Source: Gammaproteobacteria bacterium
Lineage (GTDB): Bacteria; Pseudomonadota; Gammaproteobacteria; Poriferisulfidales; Oxydemutatoraceae
Direction: 5' to 3'
NCBI GenBank assembly: GCA_007570905.1
Contig: RKSI01000135.1
Location: 1 to 12,871 of the forward strand
DNA: 12,871 nt
Below are positions 5,485-12,443 of the stretch, in pieces. The position numbers and the translations under genes are program-made. How positions within the stretch are numbered: the stretch's first letter is position 1; each line of letters starts with the position of its first letter. A model generated the notes under the pieces. The model saw only the letters and a program-made list of their open reading frames with translations. It was not told the origin of the DNA and ran no database searches.

Positions 5485-8052
5485 ATGATTGACTTGCTCG
5501 TGCAACTGCTGTGGCTGGCGGCGCTGTCGCTGGCGGCGACGGCGGTGTTCTGCTTCCGCCCGCGGCGCATCGCCGCCATCGGCGCCGTCGGCGCGGTGCT
5601 GCTGGCATACAGCGTGCTGTCGCCGGCGCCGGTGTGGCTGCAAGTGGTGCTGTGGATTGCGTTCGCGTCCGCCGCCGTGGTCATCGGCCACGACGGGCTG
5701 CGCCGCGAACTGCCGGGCCGCCTGCTGCTGCGGCTGTTCCGCAAGGCGCTGCCGAAGATGTCCGACAGCGAGCGCATCGCCATTGAAGCCGGCAGCGTGT
5801 CGTGGGAAGGCGAGTTGTTCAGCGGCGCGCCCGACTGGGCGAAGTTGATGCAACAGCAGCCGCCGCGCCTGTCGGAGGAGGAAAGCGCGTTTCTTGAAGG
5901 CCCCGTCAATACGCTGTGCGCGATGCTTGACGACTGGCGGATTACATCGGAAGGACGCCTGCCGCAGGCGGTGTGGGATTATCTGCGCGCCGAGAAGTTC
6001 TTCGGCGTCATCATTCCGAAGGAGCACGGCGGCCTCGGTTTCTCGGCCTACGCCCACTCGTGCATCGTGATGAAAATCGCCGGGCGCTCGGTGGCGGCGG
6101 CGGTGACGGCGATGGTGCCGAACTCGCTCGGCCCCGGCAAACTGATACTCGCCTACGGCACGCCCGAACAGCGGCGCCATTACCTGCCGCGCCTGGCGCG
6201 CGGCGACGACATTCCGTGCTTTGCGCTGACCGGCCCGCAGGCCGGCTCGGACGCGAGCAGCATGACCGACACCGGCGTGGTCTGCCGCGGCCGTTTCAAC
6301 GGGCGCGAAGTGCTGGGCGTGCGCCTGAACTGGGACAAGCGCTACATCACGCTGGCGCCGGTGGCGACGCTGCTGGGGCTGGCGTTTCGGCTGCGCGACC
6401 CGCAGCACCTGCTGGGCGACAAGGGCGATGTCGGCATCACGCTGGCGCTGATACCGACGAACACGCCCGGCGTAGAGATTGGCGGGCGCCACCTGCCGCT
6501 GAATGTCGCCTTCATGAACGGGCCGACGCGCGGGCGCGATGTGTTCATTCCGCTCGACTGGATTATCGGCGGCGCCGGCGGCGCCGGCGAGGGCTGGCGC
6601 ATGCTGATGGAATGCCTCGCCGAAGGGCGCGCCATCTCGCTGCCGGCGCTGGCGACGGCGGCATGCAAGACCGCGTGCTTCGCCACCGGCGCCTACGCGC
6701 GCATCCGCAGCCAGTTCCGCCTGCCCATCGGCGAGTTTGAGGGCGTCGCCGAGGCGCTGGCGCGCATCGCCGGCAACGCCTGGCTGGCCGACGCCGCGCG
6801 CAGCGTCGTGACCGAGTCGCTGCATGACGACGGCCACGGCCCGGCCATCGCGGCGGCGATCACCAAATACCACCTGACCGAGCGCATGCGCCAGGTCGCC
6901 AACGACGCGATGGATGTGCACGGCGGCTCCGGCATTTGCCTTGGCCCGCGCAACCATGTCGCGCGCCTTTATCAGGCGGCGCCGATTGGCATCACCGTCG
7001 AGGGCGCCAACATTCTGACGCGCAGCATGATGGTGTTCGGCCAGGGCGCGATACGCTGCCACCCGTGGCTGCTGAAAGAGATTGAGGCCGCGGCGCTGGA
7101 CAACGACGACGACGCGCTGCAAGCCTTTGACGCCGCGTTCTGGGGGCATCTGTCGCAGGCCGCGACCAACGCCGGGCGCTGCCTGGTGTGGAGCGTGTTC
7201 GGGCGGTGGCTGATCAGGCTGCCGCAGGGCCTGCGCCCGGCGCGCCACTTCCGCGCGCTGACGCGGATGTCGGCGATGTTTGCGCTGGCGACGGACTTCG
7301 CGCTGCTGCGCGTGAACCGGTCTCTGAAACGCCGCGAACACCTGTCGGCGCGGCTCGGCGACATGCTGAGTTACCTGTACCTGGCGTCAATGGCGCTGAA
7401 GCATTTCAACAACCGCAATTCGCCGTATCATGAAAGGCCGCTGCTGGACTGGGCGGTGCTGGAATGCACGCGCTGCTTTCACCGCGCGCTGAACGACCTG
7501 CTCGACAACTTTCCCGGCAGATGGACGGCGCTGAAACTGCGCTGGCTGGTGTATCCGCTGGGGCGGCGCACGCCGCCCGAAAACGACGAACTGAACGACC
7601 GCGTCGCGCGCCTGCCGTGCGAGCCGTCGCCGGCGCGCGACGCGCTGATTGAGGGCCTGTTTGTGCCGGAGCAGCGCGACGACCCGCTGTTTGTCATCGC
7701 CGACGCGCTGAACAAGGTCGTCGCCGCCGCGACCCCTGAAAAGAAACTGCGCGCCGCACAACGCGCCGGCGACCTGCCGAACGAGGCCGTGCCCGACCTG
7801 GACCTCGCGCTTGAGAAAAACATCATCGGCGAAGACGAGGCCGAAGTTGTCCGCAACGCACGCGAGGCGCGCAACCGCGTGATTGCAGTGGATGAGTTTG
7901 CCGCCGACGCGCCCGGAGCACGGCCCGGGCAGGGCGTCGCGGCGCCTGAAACACAGCCCGAACCTGCCGGCGCGGTGTCCGGGTCCCGGCCCGGCACCGG
8001 CGGCGAAGCGTCCGAACCCCGGCCCAACCCCGTTGATACGCCGTCCGCGTAA
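5485..8052 (+). CDS. fadE: acyl-CoA dehydrogenase FadE
   Basis: An 855-residue protein (E. coli FadE is about 814) catalysing the first step of beta-oxidation, acyl-CoA to trans-2-enoyl-CoA with FAD. The N-terminus holds three hydrophobic segments (about 5-25, 29-46 and 50-68), so it is probably bound to the inner membrane. The dehydrogenase core runs from about 90 to 540: FFGVIIPKEHGGLGFS (172-187), FALTGPQAGSDASSM (246-260), AMDVHGGSGICLGPRN (475-490) and TVEGANILTRS (504-514). Glu506 sits where acyl-CoA dehydrogenases keep their catalytic base. The rest matches the FadE-specific C-terminal domain (DUF1974 type), with LPCEPSPARDALIEGLFVP. The last 50 residues or so (806-855) are a Pro/Gly/Ala-rich tail from an internal duplication. 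No strong ribosome site precedes the ATG. It is the first gene of the beta-oxidation cluster, 29 bases after the thioredoxin-like gene. Confidence 0.95.
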   Translation: MIDLLVQLLWLAALSLAATAVFCFRPRRIAAIGAVGAVLLAYSVLSPAPVWLQVVLWIAFASAAVVIGHDGLRRELPGRLLLRLFRKALPKMSDSERIAIEAGSVSWEGELFSGAPDWAKLMQQQPPRLSEEESAFLEGPVNTLCAMLDDWRITSEGRLPQAVWDYLRAEKFFGVIIPKEHGGLGFSAYAHSCIVMKIAGRSVAAAVTAMVPNSLGPGKLILAYGTPEQRRHYLPRLARGDDIPCFALTGPQAGSDASSMTDTGVVCRGRFNGREVLGVRLNWDKRYITLAPVATLLGLAFRLRDPQHLLGDKGDVGITLALIPTNTPGVEIGGRHLPLNVAFMNGPTRGRDVFIPLDWIIGGAGGAGEGWRMLMECLAEGRAISLPALATAACKTACFATGAYARIRSQFRLPIGEFEGVAEALARIAGNAWLADAARSVVTESLHDDGHGPAIAAAITKYHLTERMRQVANDAMDVHGGSGICLGPRNHVARLYQAAPIGITVEGANILTRSMMVFGQGAIRCHPWLLKEIEAAALDNDDDALQAFDAAFWGHLSQAATNAGRCLVWSVFGRWLIRLPQGLRPARHFRALTRMSAMFALATDFALLRVNRSLKRREHLSARLGDMLSYLYLASMALKHFNNRNSPYHERPLLDWAVLECTRCFHRALNDLLDNFPGRWTALKLRWLVYPLGRRTPPENDELNDRVARLPCEPSPARDALIEGLFVPEQRDDPLFVIADALNKVVAAATPEKKLRAAQRAGDLPNEAVPDLDLALEKNIIGEDEAEVVRNAREARNRVIAVDEFAADAPGARPGQGVAAPETQPEPAGAVSGSRPGTGGEASEPRPNPVDTPSA
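7921..8029 (+). repeat. imperfect 66-base-period duplication in the fadE tail
   Basis: Two related blocks, 7921-7964 and 7987-8029, both start CGGCCCGG, share a central GCG...GAA pattern and end in CCAACC or CGAACC. The offset is 66 bases (22 codons), so the duplication is in frame. The protein copies start ARPGQG and SRPGTG and go on with APETQPEPA and SEPRPNPV. The tail has no recognisable domain. The probable start codon of the endonuclease gene lies just past the second copy. Confidence 0.55.
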
Positions 8053-8722
8053 CCGCACCGCCGCGGCGCCGCGGCTCGCCGTTCACGCCGTTGCCGTTCT
8101 GCTCGCCTTCCCCGCCGCCGCGGCGGATAACGGCGGCGGCATTCACGACTATATGGAGGCGCGCAGCGTGTTCTGGGCGCAACTCTACGACGGCGACGGC
8201 GAAACGCTGTATTGCGCCATGCCGTTCACGCGCGGGCGCGGCGCGCGCAAACTGAACATCGAACATGTCTTTCCGATGTCGTGGGTCGCGCGCACGCTGC
8301 GCTGCGGCAGGCGCAAAGAATGCCGCAACAGCAGCACGCGCTTCAACCGCATTGAGGCCGACCTGCACAACCTCTACCCGGCGCGCGCCGACATCAACCA
8401 GGAACGCTCCAGCATGGCCTTCGGCATCGTGCGCGGCGAGCGGCGGCGCTTTGGGCAGTGCGACTTTGAGGTGAACCGGCGCAAACGCCGCGCCGAACCG
8501 CGCCCGGCGGCGCGCGGCAAAATCGCCCGTGCAATGTTTTACATGGCCGACCGCTATGACCTGAACATCTTCCCGCGCCAACGCCGCCTGCTGCGACAAT
8601 GGAACCGCGCCCACCCTCCCGGCGCCGAAGAAAAACACCGCAACAATGTCATCCAGCGCCTGCAGGGCCGGCGCAACCCGTACATCGACAACCCGTCGCT
8701 TGCCGACGCACCCGCCCGCTGA
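8033..8722 (+). CDS. endA: secreted endonuclease I (EndA/Vvn family)
   Basis: There is no in-frame ATG at a sensible place. I chose the TTG at 8033, which gives 229 residues (E. coli EndA is 235) and a good signal peptide: RRPRNR, a hydrophobic core (LAVHAVAVLLAF), then AAAA-D near residue 31. The frame is open further left inside fadE, but that would leave the signal sequence internal. Family motifs are NIEHVFPMSW (75-84; Glu77 and His78 match the metal ligand and general base of Vvn), DLHNLYP (110-116) with Asn122 and the following QERS, and GKIARAMFYMADRY (162-175). Cysteines 61, 91, 97 and 143 could form disulfides outside the cytoplasm. Family members cut DNA non-specifically in the periplasm or outside the cell. 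The gene overlaps fadE by 20 bases but has no link to fatty-acid metabolism. No ribosome site is visible, so the start is the weakest point. Confidence 0.85.
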   Translation: MIRRPRNRTAAAPRLAVHAVAVLLAFPAAAADNGGGIHDYMEARSVFWAQLYDGDGETLYCAMPFTRGRGARKLNIEHVFPMSWVARTLRCGRRKECRNSSTRFNRIEADLHNLYPARADINQERSSMAFGIVRGERRRFGQCDFEVNRRKRRAEPRPAARGKIARAMFYMADRYDLNIFPRQRRLLRQWNRAHPPGAEEKHRNNVIQRLQGRRNPYIDNPSLADAPAR

Positions 8723-8733
8723 ACCCCGCCGCC

Positions 8734-8761
8734 GGCCTTTGGCAAATCCGGCCCAAAGGCC
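8734..8761 (+). terminator. hairpin after the endonuclease gene
   Basis: GGCCTTTGG (8734-8742) and CCAAAGGCC (8753-8761) are perfect 9-base inverted arms around a 10-base loop, beginning 12 bases after the endonuclease stop codon. The placement fits a transcription terminator, but no T run follows, so it may instead be Rho-dependent, a 3' stabiliser, or leaky to let fadE transcripts continue into the thiolase gene. Confidence 0.5.
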
Positions 8762-8814
8762 AACCCGCTTGCAGCCAACGCAGATGACCGCCGAGCACGC
8801 CTTGTTCGCGCCGA

Positions 8815-8828
8815 CCGGCATCTGCCGG
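8815..8828. promoter_or_regulatory. 14-base palindrome upstream of the thiolase gene
   Basis: CCGGCA and TGCCGG are perfect inverted arms separated by TC, about 70 bases before the thiolase ATG. The placement in the only non-coding gap inside the beta-oxidation cluster suits an operator, but GC-rich DNA produces such palindromes by chance and it does not match the FadR consensus I know. No convincing -35/-10 pair was found in 8723-8898. Confidence 0.25.
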
Positions 8829-8898
8829 GGCAAGCAGGCAGCCGCACAACCGCCAGGCCCGCCCCGCAACTGGACGAATCCGCCGCAGGCGATATAAC

Positions 8899-10203
8899 AT
8901 GCACCCGATGAACGAATCCGCCGCCAATGTTTTTATCGTGGATGGCTGCCGCACGCCGGTATTGAAGGCGCGCGGCGCGCCGGGGCCTTGCAGCGGCGCC
9001 GACCTGGCGGTGGCGGCGGGCGGCGCGCTGATGCTGCGCGCCGGCATCGCCGCCGACGCGCTGGACGAAGTGGTGCTGGGCTGCGTGATGGCCGCCGCCG
9101 ACGAGGCCAACATCGCGCGCGTCGCCGCGCTGCGCATCGGCGTCGCGCAGACGACACCGGCGTTCACGGTGCAGCGCAACTGCGCGTCGGGAATGCAGGC
9201 GCTTGACACCGCCGCCGCGCGCATCCGGCAGGGCGCGGCGCAACTGACGCTGGCCGGCGGCGTCGAGGCGATGAGCCGCGCGCCGCTGCTGCTGAACGAC
9301 GGCGCCGTGCACTGGCTGGCCGGCCTGCGCCGCGCAAAGACCGCCGCCGCGCGCATCAAACACATAGCGCGGCTGCGGCCCGCGCACCTGAAACCGGTGG
9401 TTGCGCTGCTGCGCGGGCTGACCGACCCGGTGGCCGGCATGTCCATGGGCCAGACCGCCGAGAAAATTGCGCGGCGTTTCGGCATTGACCGCGACGCGAT
9501 GGACCGATTTGCGCTGCAAAGCCACCGGCGGCTGGCGCACGCGGTTGAACAGCATCACTTTGACGATGAGATTCAACCGCTGTATTGCGACGGCGACGGC
9601 GGCGTTGTCGAGCACGACGACGGGCTGCGCCGCGACACTTCCATTGAGAAACTGGCGAAGTTGAAACCGGTGTTTGAGCCGCTGTCCGGCAGCGTCACCG
9701 CCGGCAACAGCGCGCAGGTCAGCGACGGCGCGGCGTGGCTGCTGCTGGCGTCGGAGCGCGGGCTGCGCGAACACCGCCTGGAACCCGCCGGGCGCATCGT
9801 CGCGGTGGAATGGGCGGCGCTTGACCCGTCGGAAATGGGGCTGGGGCCGGTGCACGCCGCCGGTCGATTGTTGCAACGGCTCGGCCTTGATGCGCGCGAC
9901 ATTGATTACTGGGAACTGAACGAGGCGTTCGCCGGGCAGGTGCTGGCCTGTCTTGCGGCGTTTGAGAGTCACGACTACTGCTTCAACGAGGCCGGGCTGG
10001 AACGGGCCGTCGGCAGAATAGAACAGGAACGCCTGAACATTGACGGCGGCGCCATCGCGTGCGGCCACCCGGTCGGCATGTCGGGCGCGAGAATCACGCT
10101 GCACGCGCTGAATGTGCTGCGGCGCACCGGCGGCAAACGCGCGGTGGCCACGCTGTGCATCGGCGGCGGCCAGGGCGGCGCCGCGCTGATTGAGACGCTT
10201 TAA
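8899..10203 (+). CDS. fadI: thiolase, FadI-type acetyl-CoA acyltransferase
   Basis: A 434-residue thiolase catalysing the last step of beta-oxidation: 3-ketoacyl-CoA plus CoA gives acetyl-CoA and a shortened acyl-CoA. The three active-site blocks are intact: VQRNCASGMQAL with nucleophile Cys95, GGAIACGHPVGMSGAR with His390, and LCIGGGQGG with Cys420; NEAFAGQVLA (341-350) is also conserved. The loop region RLRPAHLKP...LLRGLTDPVAGMSMGQTAE (158-188) is typical of the FadI/trifunctional-beta-subunit branch rather than FadA. The ATG at 8899 has AGG (8887-8889) nine bases before it; a second ATG at 8908 is possible. The stop codon TAA shares its last A with the ATG of the next gene (TAATG), so translation is probably coupled and the two products probably form one complex. 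Confidence 0.93.
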   Translation: MHPMNESAANVFIVDGCRTPVLKARGAPGPCSGADLAVAAGGALMLRAGIAADALDEVVLGCVMAAADEANIARVAALRIGVAQTTPAFTVQRNCASGMQALDTAAARIRQGAAQLTLAGGVEAMSRAPLLLNDGAVHWLAGLRRAKTAAARIKHIARLRPAHLKPVVALLRGLTDPVAGMSMGQTAEKIARRFGIDRDAMDRFALQSHRRLAHAVEQHHFDDEIQPLYCDGDGGVVEHDDGLRRDTSIEKLAKLKPVFEPLSGSVTAGNSAQVSDGAAWLLLASERGLREHRLEPAGRIVAVEWAALDPSEMGLGPVHAAGRLLQRLGLDARDIDYWELNEAFAGQVLACLAAFESHDYCFNEAGLERAVGRIEQERLNIDGGAIACGHPVGMSGARITLHALNVLRRTGGKRAVATLCIGGGQGGAALIETL

Positions 10204-12443
10204 TGGACGACACGCGCGACAACCCGCAGACAAACGAAGGGCGCGACGAAGGGCGCGACGACGCGCACATCGGGGGGCGCGACGAAGCGCACAACGGGGG
10301 GCGCGGCGAGCGGCGCCATGCCGGAGAAAACAGACCGGCAAGCGAAGTGCATCCGCAGCAGCGCAACACCGGGCAAGACAATGCAACGCACGAAGCGCAA
10401 GACAATCCGCAGCGCGCCGGGAGTGATGATGCAGCGCACGGCGCGCACGACGACTTCCGTCACTGGCGGGTGGAGCGCGGCGGCGACGGCGTTGCGGTGC
10501 TGACGCTGGACCACGCCTCGCGCTCGGCCAATGTGCTGGACAGCGCGGCGCTGGCCGAGTTTGAGCGGTTGCTGGATGCGTTCGGGCGCGATTGTCCGGC
10601 GGGCGTCATCATTCGTTCGGGCAAGGCCAACGGCTTTCTGGCGGGCGCCGATGTCACCGAATTCACCGGTTTGCAAACGCGCGCGCAGGCGCTGCAGAAG
10701 CTGCGTTACGGACAAAACCTGATGAACCGCCTCGAAGCGCTGCCGTGCCCGACGCTGGCGCTGATTCACGGGTTTTGCGCGGGCGGCGGACTGGAACTTG
10801 CGCTGGCGTGCGATTACCGCGTGGTGGAAGACGCGCCGGGCTGTCGTTTAAGCCTGCCCGAAGTGCGCCTCGGCATTCATCCGGGCTATGGCGGCAGCGT
10901 GCGCCTGCCGCGCCTGATTGGCGACCTGCCGGCGCTGAACCTGATGCTGACGGGCCGCGCCGTCGGCGGCGCGCAGGCGAAGCGCATCGGCCTCGCCGAC
11001 CACGCGGCGCGGCGCGACGCGCTGGACGCGGCGGCGGCGGCGCTGCTGCGCAAGGCGCCGAAACCGCGCCGCGCGCCGCGCCTGCGGCGCATCCCGAAAA
11101 TTGCGCCGCTGCGAAGCGCCGTCGCTTTCTTTGTGGAACGGCAAATAGCGAAGCGCGTGAACCAGGCCCATTACCCGGCGCCGTTTCACCTGCTGGCGGC
11201 GTGGTGCAAGGCGCGCGGCGGCACGCTGCGCCGGATAGAGGCAGAGGCCGATTCGGTCGCGGCGCTGTTCGACTCCGACACGACGCAGCAATTGATTCGC
11301 GTGTTTCTGCTGCGCGAACGCCTGAAGGCGCGCGCGCGCAAAAGCGCGCCGGGGCGCGTGCATGTCATCGGCGCCGGCGTCATGGGCGGCGACATCGCCG
11401 CGTGGTGCGCGCTGAGCGGGCATCGCGTTACATTGCAGGACCGCAACGCCGCGCTGATTGCGCCGGCGATGACGCGCGCGCGGCGCCTGTTTGCAAAACG
11501 CTTGAAACGCCGCGCGCACGAGGCGGCTGACCGCCTGCTGCCCGACCCGCGCGGCCACGGCGCCGCGCGCGCCGATGTCGTCATAGAGGCGATTATCGAG
11601 GACGCCGACGCCAAGCGCGCGCTGTATGCGGGGCTGGAACCGCGCATCAAGCCCGGCGCGCTGCTCGCAACCAACACCTCCAGTTTGCCGCTGGAGCAAC
11701 TGGCGCGCGGCCTGCAACAACCGGCGCGGCTGGTCGGCCTGCACTTCTTCAACCCGGTCGCAAAGATGCAGTTGATTGAGATTGTGCACGGCGCCGCGAC
11801 CGGCGAACAATGGCTGGATGCGGCGGCGGCGTTCGCGCGCTCGCTTGACCGGCTGCCGCTGCCGGTGCGCTCGTCGCCGGGGTTTCTGGTCAACCGCGTG
11901 CTGATGCCGTACCTGGCCGAGGCGATGCGGATCGCCGGCGAAGGCGCGGCGCCGGAAACCGTGGACGCCGCGGCCACCGATTTCGGCATGCCGATGGGGC
12001 CGCTGGAACTCGCCGACAGCGTCGGCCTGGACATCTGCCGGTCGGTCGCCGCGACATTGCAGCGGCCATTGCCGCGCTCGTGCGCCGAGCATGTCGCCGC
12101 CGGGCGTCTCGGGCGCAAGACCGGGCGCGGCTATTACCGCTGGAAAAACGGGCGCGCGGTGCGCTCAAAGAGCCGCGCCGAACCGGGCCGCGATTTGCGC
12201 GACCGGCTGATGCTGTCGCTGCTGAACGAGGCCGTCGCGTGCCTGCACGAACAACTGGTGGAAGACGCCGATGTGCTGGACGCCGGCATGATATTCGGCG
12301 CCGGTTTCGCGCCGTTTCGCGGCGGGCCTTTGCAATACCTGCGCGACGACGGCGCCGCCGCGCATCTGGCGCGCCTGCAAGCGCTGGCGGCGCGCCACGG
12401 CGAACACTTTCAGCCGGCGCCCGGATGGGACGCGCTGAAATGA
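10203..12443 (+). CDS. fadJ: FadJ-type enoyl-CoA hydratase/3-hydroxyacyl-CoA dehydrogenase
   Basis: A 746-residue bifunctional protein (E. coli FadJ is 714). Residues 1-88 are an unusual charged repeat extension. The hydratase domain (about 88-285) has NGFLAGADVTEF (143-154), HGFCAGGGLELALACDYR (189-206) and LSLPEVRLGIHPGYGG (217-231); Glu198 and Glu220 match the two catalytic glutamates. After a linker, the dehydrogenase begins with the NAD-binding VHVIGAGVMGGDIA (386-399). HFFNPVAKMQLIEIVHG (514-530) supplies catalytic His514 and Glu526, and the C-terminal half contains the expected GFLVNRVLMPYLAEA and GAGFAPFRGGPLQYL. It performs the hydration and second oxidation, feeding the thiolase encoded upstream. 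No ribosome site is evident and there is no later in-frame ATG before the hydratase domain, so the TAATG junction decides the start; a GTG at residue 49 is the only obvious alternative within the extension. Confidence 0.93.
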   Translation: MDDTRDNPQTNEGRDEGRDDAHIGGRDEAHNGGRGERRHAGENRPASEVHPQQRNTGQDNATHEAQDNPQRAGSDDAAHGAHDDFRHWRVERGGDGVAVLTLDHASRSANVLDSAALAEFERLLDAFGRDCPAGVIIRSGKANGFLAGADVTEFTGLQTRAQALQKLRYGQNLMNRLEALPCPTLALIHGFCAGGGLELALACDYRVVEDAPGCRLSLPEVRLGIHPGYGGSVRLPRLIGDLPALNLMLTGRAVGGAQAKRIGLADHAARRDALDAAAAALLRKAPKPRRAPRLRRIPKIAPLRSAVAFFVERQIAKRVNQAHYPAPFHLLAAWCKARGGTLRRIEAEADSVAALFDSDTTQQLIRVFLLRERLKARARKSAPGRVHVIGAGVMGGDIAAWCALSGHRVTLQDRNAALIAPAMTRARRLFAKRLKRRAHEAADRLLPDPRGHGAARADVVIEAIIEDADAKRALYAGLEPRIKPGALLATNTSSLPLEQLARGLQQPARLVGLHFFNPVAKMQLIEIVHGAATGEQWLDAAAAFARSLDRLPLPVRSSPGFLVNRVLMPYLAEAMRIAGEGAAPETVDAAATDFGMPMGPLELADSVGLDICRSVAATLQRPLPRSCAEHVAAGRLGRKTGRGYYRWKNGRAVRSKSRAEPGRDLRDRLMLSLLNEAVACLHEQLVEDADVLDAGMIFGAGFAPFRGGPLQYLRDDGAAAHLARLQALAARHGEHFQPAPGWDALK
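10239..10466 (+). repeat. degenerate 24-base tandem repeat at the 5' end of fadJ
   Basis: Two adjacent 24-base units, 10251-10274 and 10275-10298, differ at only two positions. A half unit precedes them (10239-10250) and a decayed unit follows from 10299. The same 24-base spacing returns further on: GCAAGACAAT occurs at 10373-10382 and again at 10397-10406. In protein, residues 17-88 fall into nine octads such as GRDDAHIG, GRDEAHNG, GQDNATHE, AQDNPQRA and GSDDAAHG, with a rough consensus Gly-x-Asp-(Asp/Glu/Asn)-Ala-x-His-Gly. Two runs of six G (10272-10277 and 10296-10301) sit at the unit joints. Confidence 0.8.

Noticed and set aside
5341..7341. A 666-codon open frame on the minus strand opposite fadE
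   Set aside because: Its product is a run of Arg, Ala, Gln and His with no domain; fadE on the other strand has all family motifs. High-GC coding DNA regularly opens the opposite strand.
8893..8898. TATAAC directly before the thiolase ATG as a -10 box
   Set aside because: Transcription would start inside the gene, no -35 is present, and AGG at 8887-8889 already accounts for the region as a ribosome site.
10251..10298. Two adjacent 24-base units as a CRISPR-like array
   Set aside because: The units are directly adjacent with no spacers, and lie in frame within a coding region; no cas genes are present.
8554..10386. A 610-codon open frame on the minus strand opposite the thiolase
   Set aside because: Arg/Ala-rich composition and no motifs, while the thiolase on the plus strand has an intact active site.
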